Translations under genes and position numbers: made by a program | Origin: Setophaga petechia | Taxonomy: Eukaryota; Chordata; Aves; Passeriformes; Parulidae | DNA length: 64,000 nucleotides | NCBI GenBank assembly: GCA_024362935.1 | Contig: JANCRA010000014.1 | Span: 14,214,258-14,278,257 of the forward strand | Direction: 5' to 3' | The notes under the pieces: generated by a model | The model's database searches: none | Seen by the model: only the letters and a program-made list of their open reading frames with translations | What the model was told of the DNA's origin: nothing | In this document: one piece after another, positions 49,301 to 61,690 of the stretch | Layout: each line of letters begins with the position of its first letter | Position numbering within the stretch: position 1 is the stretch's first letter

Positions 49301-52300
49301 AATAAGCAAACACAGTTTTAAGGTATTTAAGAGTATCCATTAAAGTGATATGATATTCAGTGGCAGCAAATGCTAAATTATTTAAAACAGAAGATAATCT
49401 AGAATTCTTTGGAAATAAGTTTTCTCTGAAGGAAATCCATCAGGCTGTAGGGAAAGGAACAAGTCATGCTATCTAGAATGGAAGAAATGCAGAATATAGG
49501 AGCATAGGATTTAAGCCCTCTGATCTAAATCTCCACAGAAACTGTTCAAAAGGGCCTTAGCTCTAAAGAGCACAAAATGCCCACAGCAGCTCTTGCCATC
49601 CACTGCAGGCCACAAAGCAATCTCCCAAGACTACAACAAACCTGCATTTTATGGGAAAAGAGGACAAGAGCAGCCTAAAAGCTTGTGTTCTGCTCCTTAA
49701 TTGCTTGGGGAAAATGCTAAAAAACCCCACAGATGATCCCAAGATTATGACTGCCCACTAAAGCAGAAGCCCCTTTTCTGGAGCCCCATGTGACTAAATG
49801 GATACATAAATAAAATGCAGATGTGAAATAATGAAGCATTTTTTTTACAGAGGACATTCTGTACCCTGTTATTCATCAATCTGGACAGACAGGAAGCTTT
49901 AATTCTAAAGAAAACAGGAAAAGAACTTGCAGAACAGTTTGATGTCTTTGTGTCACCCTCAAGTTCTTTCTCCATCAATTATCTACAAATAGATTGAATC
50001 TAAATCTTGTTCTGCATAACTACCATAAGATGATAAAGAGAGGTCTGGGGACTGAACTTTTCTTGTCTCAGGTCCTGCAGCTTACTCTTTAACTTGATGA
50101 ATCTTGTTTAACAACCCTCTCCCTTCAGCTCTTCAGAATGCTACATGTGTGTAGAGAGTGAAAATGCAAAGGAGCAGTGTTTGCTTTGTAATATATGCCA
50201 TAATTTACATGAGCTTGTCATTGTCTGAGCATAAAGGATGTGTAGAAAAGTTTTGTGCTGTTTTATCTGTCCTTTGCTTGGTAATTAAGAGTGCAGTGAT
50301 ACAGATGTATTGTAGGCAGATATTATCCAAGTCCTGACAAAGAACCAAAATTATTCATCTAATCTATCATGATGGGCATCTTGAATACTAACTAGGGCAC
50401 TTCTTGATCAGAATTGTCAGAAGACACTTCCACTGTGCTCCTGCCTGGGAAGAGCTTTACTGGCAGATACTGTCTTTAATATGAGCTACAAATCTCTCCT
50501 GCTTCAGTTTGCATTTCTCTGGCCATGAAAAATCATAGCAGCATAAATGTGTCTGTCTTTTCTTCCTTCCATTCTCTGTTGAATTTATTTTTATAGAAAA
50601 GTCTTTCATGACTTTGTTAACATGCTTTTCTTGGCAGGATAATTCTTAAAGCTGCCTGCATTTATTTTTTTTAAATACATACAATTTTATCAGTCCTTCA
50701 CTTGTGCCTGTCGGGTACAGAGCCCAGAGTGGAAGATCTAATTCTGTTCTTGGCATTTAGAGTTTTGATTCTACTGACTTCAAAGGAGTTTATTCTTACT
50801 TATCCTGTGAATATAATAGCAGACTCAGGCTTTATAAAAGACAGTAATGTGGTGTTTTTACATAGCTTAAAATTTAGTTCCACTCTAGGATGAGTGTGTG
50901 AGTTCCCACTGACATTGCACACACCATGAACAGCTTGGAGAGAGAGTTTGGCCCTGAACAGGAGAAAAGATTCAAACTACCTCAGCTACTTTGTAGGAAA
51001 TTTTATCACACCCAAGGGTATGGAGCTTGTCACTTGGGAGCTATGTGCTTTGTAACCTCAGTGAGACACAAAAATTTATTAACTTGGCAGGCGTTTCCAG
51101 TATTTTATTATTCAAGGGGCAGGATCTGTTGCATATTTCAGGAGTACTGGCCAAGTGATCTAGTTGGGGTTCAATTAGTTGGTCTTAAATTCCTGCAGCC
51201 CTGCTGTAGTCCCTGGTGATAAGTCAATTTTTAATATAGTGTTTTCTTTCTATATTAAATTTTAATAAATTAGTGCTCAAGTTGTAGTATTGATTTTTGA
51301 AAATGTTTTAAGTGTGAATCTTCCTGAATCTCATGTATTTTGAATGCTATGTAAGTAAAAACTGAGGAATCATAGAGGCTCATAATTTTGTCACATTTGG
51401 GACAATTTTTGAGCAACAATGCAACTGCTGAGAAATCTGGAATATTAAATGTAACCAAAATTGAAGTCCCTGCTAAAGGTCACATCTATACTGAGCTACA
51501 TCACCTCAACAGAAAAGCTGTGAGTATTTTACTACAGATAAAGAATGTATTTCTTCCCTTAATTAACTTCAAAAATTTTTGAAAACTCACTTCTGAAATT
51601 CTTTAGAGAGCAGAGACTGCTGTGGATACCCAGGGTGTAAAAGTTCAGCCCACCAAAGTTACAAACTGCATAACTGTGGGTGACACACTGGGATGGCTCA
51701 GGCTTCTGGAAGTCTAAGTACCACTGCCACCTCCATCTGAACTAAATACAAACAGTATTGCTCTTCTAGAAATGAAAACTGGCATCCTTCTACTGACACA
51801 GCCAAAGGTCTGAATGGCTTCAACTCTACCAAACATCTTTGTGGGATGATGGTCTGAGATGTCAGATGGCAAACTTTGGGAGATGCTTTCCCATCAAAGG
51901 CATCTGGGCTCATTTGCTGACAGTTTGGGGAGTTCCACTGGCAGCTTGAATTTTCCTCTAGGTCATTAGTGTGGATAGGTTGCTGTCAGCTTTCTGGGCT
52001 TCTTTATTCTCCTGACACCATTTTTAACTTAGTTTGTACTCTGAAGAACAAATGCATTTTAGTTCTGTTTGTGTATAAGCCCTCGCATAAATTCATTGAC
52101 AGGATTTCTTTGCAGCTCTTCTCCTTGCTTCTAAAAGTGTGATTGCTCCTGTTGTGAGTTATGTTTTCAGAATACTAAGTATGTTTGGGCTAACACACGC
52201 TTCTTAAAGTATCCCAAGATCTATTTTTCTTTGAATTTGAAGAAACAAGACAGAACTTTTAATTTACAACAATGCATTCTTAGTTGCAAAGCTTTCACTG

Positions 52301-52862
52301 TAACAAGACTGGCTAAAATGTGCAAATCCTCAATGCACATTGTTGAATTTATTTTGACTATGGGTACAAATCATGCTACTTTTTGTTTATGAATATCCAC
52401 AATCTGAGTTTTGTTTTATTTTGCCACTTTCAGTCTTTTTTATTTAATTTCATTTGTGAATCCATGTGTGCTGAGAAGCCAGGTCCTGGCAGTGATGTGA
52501 GGACACCTTGTGAGAGCTGTAAGATGTAGAACACAGTGCCAACCAACATCCCCCAGGCTTCAGAGTAATGCTCTTCTGCCTGTGGTGCTTTACTGTAACA
52601 CCTTTTTATGGTCTGTGCAATTCTTGTAAGGGTCTAAAAATACCAATCAAATATTAATGACAAAATTCTGACATTGCTTTAAATAGATGAATCAATAAGA
52701 CCAATGTTACAGCACTCTGAAAGAGTTTCAGTTCAGCAGAAGTGTGATTTTCCTTTTTTTTCTCTGTGAATGACTGTGTGTGAGGGGTGTCAGGCATAAA
52801 CCTGGTGGGGAGAAGAGGGACAGTGGCACAAGGCACTGTGGGGCACTGCAGTGGGCACAGCT

Positions 52863-52880
52863 GGCACTGCCAGCAGTGCC
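52863..52880. other. Short perfect hairpin
   Basis: GGCACTG and CAGTGCC form a 7-bp stem around the 4-nt loop CCAG. It lies in a patch where GGCACTG and related words recur, so it may simply reflect local word use. Confidence 0.5.
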
Positions 52881-55350
52881 TGGTCCTGCCCTGTGCACGG
52901 AGCTGTGCCTCGTGTCACGTCCCCGTTTTCCTCTCCTCAACACCATCCTCTCTTTCTGTGATTTACAGCCATGCTATGATGAGGGCTTTCAGTGCCCTGG
53001 TGCCCCAGGAGGCAGCAGGGTGCCCTGTGCCCCTCCTCTGACCCCTCAGTGGGGGCTGAGGCTGCACAGGGACCTGGCCTGGGGAGCTCAGCCTGGCCAG
53101 AGAAGAAATCAGTAGTGCTCGATCCCCATCTGACACAATCCTGGTGTGTGTCTGTCTGTACCCATGAAAACTGACTTGGATGGCTACTTGATAATTTCAA
53201 ATTAAATTTTAAAGTGATTCTTTGAAGCCCCTGCACAGCAGGGTGAAGCTGATGAGCTCCCTGCAAACAAAACCCAGCATCGCTGTTCTGCGTTCGGTCC
53301 CTGGGTGAGGTATTTGCTGCTGGGCTCTTTCTAGAACATGAAACAAAACTTGATGAAAAATAATTTTGCGTTTTCAGAAGGGTGCTTCTTGGTCTAGTTA
53401 GGGCATGAATAATTATGTTTTCTGAAAGAAATACCAGTAGGCAATGCAGGTGGTTGTGAGCAAGGTCTGGTTTGTGCATAGGAACCTGCACTGGGAGATG
53501 TGTTCCTTCTCTGGGCCTGCTCTTACAGCCTGGCACTATTCTATTTCCCAAGGCCAAATAAAAAACTTGTGAAGAAAAATCCTGATAAATTGATTTGTTT
53601 GGCTTTTTCTTTAGAAAATATTATTTCTCTGATATCAAAATGGTCTGGAAAAAGAGGTGACTTGGAATTATTTTTTTAATGACTTCCGGGAACTTTGACA
53701 AGCTCTATGCTTTATATGTAATTCAAAAATCTTAATATGCTGTGGCATAATTTACAATGTAAAGATGGAGGGAAGCAACATCAAAATGAAGTATTTGAAG
53801 AGTTTTTTTAATTTTATGAAGAAAGGAATTACGTTTGGTGGAAATTTTGGTTGCAGAGACTGTGAATTGGCTGTTCAGGATTCAGACAAAGACAAACAGC
53901 AGGATTCTGGTGTGTTCAGGGGTTTGCTTGGAAGAATCTCATGGGATCCAACCTGTGAGTTGGGGCTGAGCTTTTGACACAGCCATGGATCCCCCCTGTG
54001 GCTCAGCACCATGGCCAGCTACTCAAGTGTGGAATTAGGAAGTCATTGTAGATTGCAGACTTTGCTTAGGAAAACTTCTCGTGCACTGATGAAATTTGAT
54101 TGGAAGATGGAGTAATTAAGAAAATTTATCTATTTGCTAGTTTTTCAGAGACTCAGGAGACAAAGCTTTTAGTGTATTCAGACATTACTTTGAAATGCTG
54201 GCATTGCCAATCTCACTTGGCTGCCTTTAAAATGACTTTGCTTTTCATTACTGGATTTATGGAAAGGTTCTAACAAATGCATCTATCAGGTGCTGAGTTC
54301 TAGCAACTTGCAGGGAAAGAGGATATCTCTGGGCTCAGATAAAGCCACAATCTTATTAGGGTTGTCTAGAAATAGCTTATCTGCTATTCTTAGCTACTAG
54401 CTGCAGACAATGTAAAAATAATTGTCCTGCTGTTGAAGGTGTCCATGATCTAATTATCTGTTGTAATTTTTAGGAATGCCATATCTGTATTAATACAAGA
54501 TTATATTCTACAAAGACTACTTTTTCAGAAAGAAAAATGACCTATAGTATGTTTGACAAATTTCCCCTCTGTGTCTTTAGTTGCTGTTGTAATTCATGTG
54601 GGAGAAATCCTGGCAAACAGAGAGGGAAAAGCTACCCACAAAGTGTTGTACAAAGATTTTGATCACTCTCAGAACTCTCAGAAGGTACTAGATAACACAA
54701 AAAGATTGTTTGGGATAAAAATGAAGTGAAACAAAACCCCACAGCACTTAAAGAAACACGAGGCTGCATCTCCTCATTGTGCTCTTGTCCCTCCTTATGG
54801 GGTTGCACAGGCTCTTCCTAAAATCTGCATGGGTTGTGCTCAAGCCTTACACATCTGTAGTGATGTTATCCTGGTCCTGGGGCATCCATATAGCACCTCC
54901 AAGGTCTCACCACATTTGGCCTGACCTTAGATGGTTGGATTTTTTATTAACTACGTTGCTTGACTTATTTAAGTTGTGGTCCAAAACCCTGTAAGCATGA
55001 ACTTTCTGTGAAACCATCAGAAATACATCCCTGGTGTGCTGCCTATTGACCATGACATGGGGAGAAAACAGTAAAACCTTGTCTTCTGTTCCATGCTGTG
55101 TTTGTTGGCAGAGTCTGTTACTGCAGGTGTGGCTGTGTGGGTTCTGTGTTTCTGGACAGGTCATCATTCACACCCACTGGGGGGTTTTCTTAGCTACCCT
55201 TCCTTTTTCAGTGAAATGAAATGTTTAATTCTGGGATGTGCTTCAGCCTTGACTGCAGATAATTATTGCTTGAGGTGGCTTGGTTGATATCTGATGCTGT
55301 GAGGACACTGCCTGTGCTTGTGAAAATACTGGCATCTCAAAGGTTGATGC

Positions 55351-55364
55351 CTCTCTCTCTCTCT
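55351..55364. repeat. (CT)7 microsatellite
   Basis: Seven uninterrupted CT dinucleotides. Confidence 0.85.
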
Positions 55365-56677
55365 GTTACTATTAGCTGGCTGAGGAAAACAGCAGTTGTG
55401 CCCCTAACTGTAAATTAAAGTTTGTATCCAAAGGTCCAACAGATGCACTAAAAGCACCTGCTGCAGGTGTGCAGGGAAGTGGCTATAACTGGGCATGTGG
55501 TTTAGGCAGGGGGAAGAATAAAGCTGCACATTTCTGGAGCTGCTCTGGAGCATTCGTTGCTATTGTTTGACATTTTGTGCATTCTTAATGTCCATGCCTA
55601 CAAACAGCATTGGCATAGGGTTCACTCTGCCTTGTATTTATCTCATCAATGGTTTTTAGAATTTAGTGGTTCATCCTTGACATTAAGGCAGTTTTTTCTC
55701 TCTACATGATTTTCCACATTCTCTAAAACTCCAGATGATATTTTAGGATGGTTTTTTTAAAGTATCCAAATCCCATGCTTGTGTCTGATTTGAGTATTGC
55801 TTCCTTTTGTTCATCTGGCTTTGTATTTTAATTTTATAACAGCCCTCAGTGAGCACAGTTCTGTTTCCCAGCTGTGATCTCAGAGTTTGCAGTCTGCTTT
55901 CCACAGCACGGAACAACTCCCGAGTTTTTATGTCTGCAGTGCTTAAAGTAAAAGCAACAATAATAATAATTACAAATATACAAGTGTGGGTTTATATATT
56001 GCAATCATACATGTGGGAAATTCCATATCTGCTCAATGCACTTACTGGGAATAATTATATGGGCTCCAGTCCTGACTGCACAGTGTTTGTACCCATAAAA
56101 ATAATTATTCCTGTGAGTCATGCCACTTCCATCATTGATGCTAAAGCATTCCAGGGTAGCTAATTAGGGAAAAAGGAGTTTGTTCTTGTATTCCCTACAC
56201 ACAGGAGTACCTTTCCAGACATATTTATTTTCCTTTGTATTTAGAGGAAAAGCAGAATTGCTCAGGAAGCTGGGTACACATTAGATAATCTCAGGCTGAT
56301 AGTTTCTTTCCAGCAGATTAGCACTGGGAATAATAGATGTTGCAGTAAAGAAAGATGCCCCACTCCATGCAGTTTTGAATTGTATTCAGCTCCATAAAAA
56401 TTAGGGAATTACTTCCACCCAGTTGTTTTTTAGCAAGGGACCTTGAAAGTCATTGTCATTCAGCTTACAAACACCACTGCCCTGGAGTATTGCAACATTT
56501 TGTTCTGCAGCATCTTTCCTGTTTTAGCAAACAGCAGATAATTTGGGCTAGTGCTGAATTTTGATTTCTTTTCTGGTCAGTGATGACTTGCTGGTGTCAA
56601 ATGGTGTTATTGGGTTACACTGCACAGTGGGGGCCACCAAAGTCTGAAGGAAAACTTCAAGTTGTTTTGTCTCTTAC

Positions 56678-56769
56678 CTGCCAGCTTGGAATTTTGTCCC
56701 CTCTTCTTGTGAATGGCTTCAGCTGGCTGTGAAATCAGTCTTCTCCTATTTAGGTCATGTTCATCTTTT
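56678..56769 (-). CDS. Candidate internal coding exon, 92 nt
   Basis: On the minus strand the tract GATGTCTTTTTTTACAG is an excellent 3' splice site just upstream of 56769, and CTGGCAG/GTAAGAGAC is an excellent 5' splice site at 56678/56677. The frame that is open into the flanks reads KDEHDLNRRRLISQ, then PAEAIHKKRGQNSKLA, between one split base at each end (phase 1 in, phase 1 out). The peptide is basic, charged and free of low complexity, as in a soluble or cytoplasmic segment. Its exit phase does not fit either downstream minus-strand candidate directly, so at least one exon would be missing if all belong together. I do not recognise the protein. Both splice sites being strong makes this the best internal exon in the window, but a chance pairing cannot be excluded without comparison. 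Confidence 0.4.
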
Positions 56770-58666
56770 CTGTAAAAAAAGACATCTGGCATATATTGAA
56801 ACATTTCTATTATTAAACTAGGATTAACCTGGATAAACCATTTTTTGTCATTGTGATTTACCACTGAGACTTCACCTGTTTTAGCATGTAAATGATGATG
56901 GCTGCTTCTGTACAGCCTTGTGTTTAATTATTAACACCATTTGACTGTAACTGCTGTCTATAACCTGCAGTACCTGACCAGCACTGCAGACTCCAGGGAT
57001 GTGATGGACAGAAATCTTTGAAAATGCCTTGACTGCAAACACAGAGCTCTGGTTTCCTCCTGAGCAAGAGGAATAATCCTTTCTTTGGCAATTGTAGCAC
57101 AGAATCATAGTGCTGTGTTTTGTTATTATTTATGGAAGCAGGTAATAGATTCCAGCCAGATACATTTTTATTGTCGTTTTTTGTTGTTGTTTGAAATGTC
57201 TGTATCATACAAAGGATTGCCTTTGTAAACAGAGAAAAAGCCTTTTTCAAAGGTCTTTGTATGCTGAGAAAGTTCTGATAGGAATTTTCTCCCAAGTAAA
57301 CCCAAATGAAACTCGGGTGGTTGGGCATTTTCCATCTATCACTTCAGCTCAAAATTCTGAAAATATTGATTTTCTGAATTATTATTATTGTATAGATTAA
57401 AATGAATCTACTCCTGAATTTAGTCCTTTTCCCAGCTGTATCATCTGCAGCTCATGTATTAAGCAGGAATGATTTCCTAATTTGAACTCCAAGGAAGTAT
57501 GTATGCAAATACACTGAAGCAAAATCCAGGATTATGGTCCTGTTTTCTCCTTGTAGCCATTGAGAGTGGATATGTGGATGCTAAAGGAAGGAAATATTGC
57601 CTTCATGAGTAAGAAAGGATGGGACTAATCCTTCTGTTTCTTTGTGAATTAGAGGGTGGAAGGGTGAGATATAGCACTGTATCCAATATGAAAAAAACAT
57701 TTTCAGTGTCCTGCCTCCATGCCTACCATGCTTAGGTGTAAAGACTTTCCCAGTCTTTTCCCAGGTCCCTGAATCCAATCAACTGAAGATGCACATGCAC
57801 AATACAGCAATTGAAACATGCAAGTTTTAGTTATTTGGACACTTGGGAGCATTTCTCAGCATTACTCACTGCAGTGCCTGCAGCCATGCTGTCCATCCAT
57901 GCCATAAGTGTAATGTATATTTTTATACTGACTTGCTAGGTCAGAAGAATCAGGGAATTGCTGTTTTAAACAACAAAACAAAAACTCCCCTAATGTTGAA
58001 GGAAATATGGCACTTTAAAAATGTTAAAATAAGCATCCTGCAGACTCTGGATATGAAATTGTCGTGAGCAGTTTATGAAAGCAGCATTGTCACTGAAGAA
58101 GTAAAGCCTAATAATTTTTAATAGGCCTATAAATCTCTCTTATGAAATGCAGCTACTGTAAACACCTCTTCCATATTTTCCCAAGTGTTTATGCAGTGTT
58201 GTCAAGTGTGGGTAAGGAGACAGGATTGTGCCACATCTGACCCCTGCCCTCTGAGGAGCTGCAAGCTCATGGGGGTGGAGGGAGAGAGTGGACAGTGGTG
58301 GATAGGGCAGGGGAAGAAACATAACCTCCCAAATGGAACTAGAAGATGGATATTTTAATGAAAACTGTAGGGACTCATGCAGTTATGTGTGCTGGTTTGT
58401 GACTCCACTTGAAGACCTGGGAGAGCTCAGGGCAGGAGGGACAGATGTGCCATCAAATCTCTGCTGGTTTCTTGAGGGATTCTGAAACCAGGGTTTTTCT
58501 GAGCAGACCCTGCCCCCTTCCTGAAATGCTTGAAGAGCCCAAGTAATGAGCAAGGAACAGGCACATGGAAAAGCTCTTCTGATTCCTCAGCTGTCCCCTC
58601 AACAGAAGGCAGTTGTTGCTGGGAGAAGGATGTGTCTGTGCCAGCACTGCTCCAAAGGGAGGTGGA
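56770..58666. other. Unique-looking DNA, no supported gene
   Basis: AT-rich sequence. The 134- and 75-codon minus-strand frames at 56881-57328 overlap in different frames and lack splice support. A short CACAGAATCATAG word near 57098 recalls the CR1 tail but has no CR1 body beside it. Nothing is called. Confidence 0.5.
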
Positions 58667-59041
58667 AGTGCTGAGGCTGAAGAGCTGTGCTGAGGCTGCA
58701 GGGCTGTGCTGAGCCCTGCCAAGGCTGTGCTGAGGCTGAAGAGCTGTGCTGAGCCCTGCCAAGGCTGTGCTGAGGCTGAAGAGCTGTGCTGAGCCCTGCC
58801 CAGGCTGTGCTGAGGCTGAAGAGCTGTGCTGAGGCTGCAGGGCTGTGCTGAGCCCTGCCCAGGCTGTGCTGAGGCTGAAGAGCTGTGCTGAGCCCTGCCC
58901 AGGCTGTGCTGAGGCTGAAGAGCTGTGCTGAGGCTGCAGGGCTGTGCTGAGCCCTGCCCAGGCTGTGCTGAGGCTGAAGAGCTGTGCTGAGCCCTGCCCA
59001 GGCTGTGCTGAGGCTGAAGAGCTGTGCTGAGCCTCGCCAAG
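58667..59041. repeat. 19/21-bp higher-order minisatellite
   Basis: Three related units share the core GCTGTGCTGAG: A (19 bp, ending GCTGAAGA), B (21 bp, ending CCCTGCCCAG) and C (19 bp, ending GCTGCAGG). After a partial A the order is C B A B A B, A C B A B, A C B A B A B. This forms 99-bp A-C-B-A-B blocks and 40-bp A-B pairs, accounting exactly for 375 bp. Early B units carry CCAAG and later ones CCCAG; the last has CTCGCC. Long minus-strand frames across it (202-250 codons, rich in Ser, Gln, His and Ala) come from the stop-free repeat and are not supported as proteins. Confidence 0.95.
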
Positions 59042-60820
59042 GCTGCTCTCCCTCCCTGTGCCAGGCTGGAGAAGAGAGGCACAGGGATGGTGTGGTGCTT
59101 CCAGCTGGTCTGACAGGGGTGCACAGGTGCTGCAGTCCCTGTAACACTGAGATTGGGCAGGAGATGCAAATTGAGACAATGTGGATTAGGTAGATTGGTA
59201 AACCCAAGCTAATCTTTTTATATATGATTGAACCTGGTTAGATTAGAGGTGCAGCACAACAGTAACATTCCTTCCATGCATTCCTCTCCTGCTGCTCAGC
59301 ATGAGTCCAGCTGAGTCTTGCAGGAACTCCTGCTGAGCCTATGACAGAAAACACAAGGCTGAGTCAGAATCCTTTCCTTCCACAGAGATCAAATAGCTCT
59401 GATGTTTAGGGAACTGGGAATTTCTAGTTTCTGTTTTGGGAACCAGGATTGGGTAACATTGCTGCTGCTCTTTATTTTGTGCTGTCCTGTCTGCCTTTCC
59501 CTGTGCATAGGATTCAGGATTTATTGGATGTGTTGTGATGCTGCTCTTACATGGTGTGGAGTGAGGGATGTGAAAATGAAGATTTCTGGGGAAGTCTCGT
59601 GGAACTTGGGTTTCAGAAGACTCTGCAATGAAGTGTATAACAGATGTGTAGCAGAGAAGGCTGTACTATGAGACTTTCTGTGAAAGCCTCATAGCTTAGG
59701 GGAAGATTCTGGGTCCAGACCAAAATTCTCAACTTCCTTTTAATGAGAAAATTTGCAGCCTAATTCTCTACTGTGATTCCCCTTTAGGCTTATATTGGTG
59801 GATGTAATAATCTTGGTTCACTAAAGGCATGAATTGCATAAAATATGACAGCCCTCAGCCCTAGCAGGATGCTTTGTCTCCCAGGGATGAATGTTCTGAA
59901 CACTTTCAGGTAATGATCAAATGGATATACCTGTCACAAGTGAGTCACTTTTCTTTATGCCTGCAGAAAGAGTTAGTGCATGTTTCAATGCCTGGTTTAC
60001 TCTGGTGCTATTTATATTTCAAGGTCTTGGAGCTGGATAGAAAACAAGGAACAAGACTGCTTAAAGAACAAATTTCTAGTTTGGGGTTGTATTTTTGAAA
60101 AAAAAAACCATAAAAAATGGTAAACTAGGCCTCACAAACCTGAGTGCAAACCCTATACCTATTTTATTATATTTTAAATATGAAACTATGAAAAAAAATT
60201 ACTCAAGATGCCATATTGGTCTGTACAAAGCACACATGGAGTAATTTTAACTGCTGTTCAAATATAGCTGTCCCTTGTGTGAAGAACAGAAGCAAACCAG
60301 ATAATTTGACCAGATGAATAATGTAGTTTGAGAAAGATATTGAGAGAATAGCATTGAGCAGGGATATACCTCTGCAACTGCAAACCAAGGTACTGCCTTG
60401 GAAAAGTTGCTTGATGGAAGTGCAAGACCCTGGGACCCTTTTGTGCCTGAGGGTCTCGGTGAGGGTCCTTGACGTTGGGTGAAATCCACTCGTGGGGACC
60501 TAGCAGAGCCTGGATCTGTTTGTACAGAGCATGGCCATTATTTTAATGCTCGTTTAAAGAGATTCTGAACTGAGGACTAGGAGTATCTATCACTTTGTGA
60601 GTACCTGTAAACAACCTCCTGATTTGCGTTAAGATAAAGCTGTAGAGCAGCGCTGTGTTATGCTGTGCTGTGGATTTCTGGTGGAGTGGCTGCCAAACCA
60701 GTTAATCACATCTGCTGGATGAGACCCAGCTGAGAAAGGTGAAGATTTGCCCAATTTTTCCTAAATGAGCTTTAGGCTTTTCTTGCCAGATCTATTTTGT
60801 GGTGAGAGCTGTGAATTGAT

Positions 60821-60833
60821 GGTGGTGGTGGTG
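60821..60833. repeat. (GGT)4 microsatellite
   Basis: Four GGT units plus one G. Confidence 0.75.
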
Positions 60834-61108
60834 TGTGAGCTGTGAGGACCCACACCGGAGGAAGATGACATCAGCTGTACAAACATGTTTTATTTGCTTT
60901 CCAACCAACACATAATGCTGCTTCTGGAACAAAACCCAAATAATGCAGGGCAAAATCTGACTGTCTTTAATGTTAACAAATTGTTTTTCAGACAATAAAT
61001 GATCTAAGGTGAAGCCTGGGTAAACATATAAAAATAACAAATTGTTTAAGCTGTTATTTCTTGGCAAAAAAATACAGGAAGATTCCAGCTTCTTATATCT
61101 ATGTGTGT

Positions 61109-61120
61109 ATATATATATAA
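61109..61120. repeat. Short (TA) microsatellite after a TG run
   Basis: A TGTG run passes into alternating TA for about 11 bp, a milder version of the tract at 19784-19817. Confidence 0.75.
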
Positions 61121-61427
61121 CTTAATAATGAAATTAGTCTACTCTAATACTCTCCACATCCTGACATGCTACGGCAGTCTGAGAGAAATGATGCAAATCA
61201 TTTTACTTCTGCTAACAGGAGTGAAACTCTGGCCCTAGCCTAAGGCAGTGATATTTTTTCACCCAAGAGCTTTGTATTTGTGAAGGCTGCATTGCCGACT
61301 ATTTAAAATGCTGCAACTTGAAGTTTTTAAGGATTTATTCTGAAATGGGCTTTAAAAATCAGACTCGAAATTAAAAAAATTGTATGATTAAGCCCAGCCT
61401 AGCAAAAGAGGTAATGAAACTTTAAAT

Positions 61428-61440
61428 AACAACAACAACA
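61428..61440. repeat. (AAC)4 microsatellite
   Basis: Four AAC units, followed by an A run. Confidence 0.75.
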
Positions 61441-61690
61441 AAAGTCTTCAAGTCTCTTGAAAATGTATTTAATCTTCCACATTGTTATTAGTCACTCTGC
61501 TTAGCCCACCACCAAGATTATTTCTCTCTCATTCAGTCTGAATTTTATATTATGCTCAGCTATTTGCTGTTGTAGTTTTGGGTGGCCTTGGGGACACAGT
61601 AAAAACATCGAATGTGTCTGCTGAGAAACGAGCCACATCTGCATCACATTAGCCAAGAGACAGGCTTTTGTAAATTGAATAAATGTGGCT

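Larger units (their letters stand above)
44820..56677. other. Unique-looking DNA, no supported gene
   Basis: This is a long AT-rich stretch. It holds a G/T-rich tract (46219-46303), a GC-rich patch at about 52780-53110 and another CpG-containing patch at about 53270-53300. A strong plus-strand 3' splice-site-like tract (ending TGTGATTTACAG at about 52969) is followed by a short open frame to a stop at 53115 but no recognisable protein. The 206-codon minus frame at 52937-53557 has no splice support or family resemblance. Nothing else is called. Confidence 0.5.
59042..61690. other. Unique-looking DNA with small microsatellites
   Basis: No exon is supported. Small simple repeats lie at 60821-60833 (GGT), 61109-61120 (TA) and 61428-61440 (AAC). 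Sequence around 60640-60675 has a few GCTGTG words but no tandem array. Confidence 0.5.

Noticed and set aside
52970..53115. Plus-strand exon after TTCTGTGATTTACAG
   Set aside because: The 3' splice site is good, but the 48-residue peptide is GC-driven, rich in Pro and Gly, and resembles no family. A terminal exon with no poly(A) signal nearby is not supported.
52937..53557. 206-codon minus-strand frame
   Set aside because: It spans GC-rich and ordinary DNA alike with no splice sites, no domain and no low-complexity-free core. Long stop-free runs are expected in such patches.
57090..57115. CR1 tail-like CACAGAATCATAG
   Set aside because: Only one 13-bp word is present, with no CR1 body on either side.
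58427..59207. Open frames of 202, 238 and 250 codons on the minus strand
   Set aside because: They are three overlapping frames through a stop-free 19/21-bp minisatellite. The predicted peptides are pure repeat, and no splice or start context supports them.
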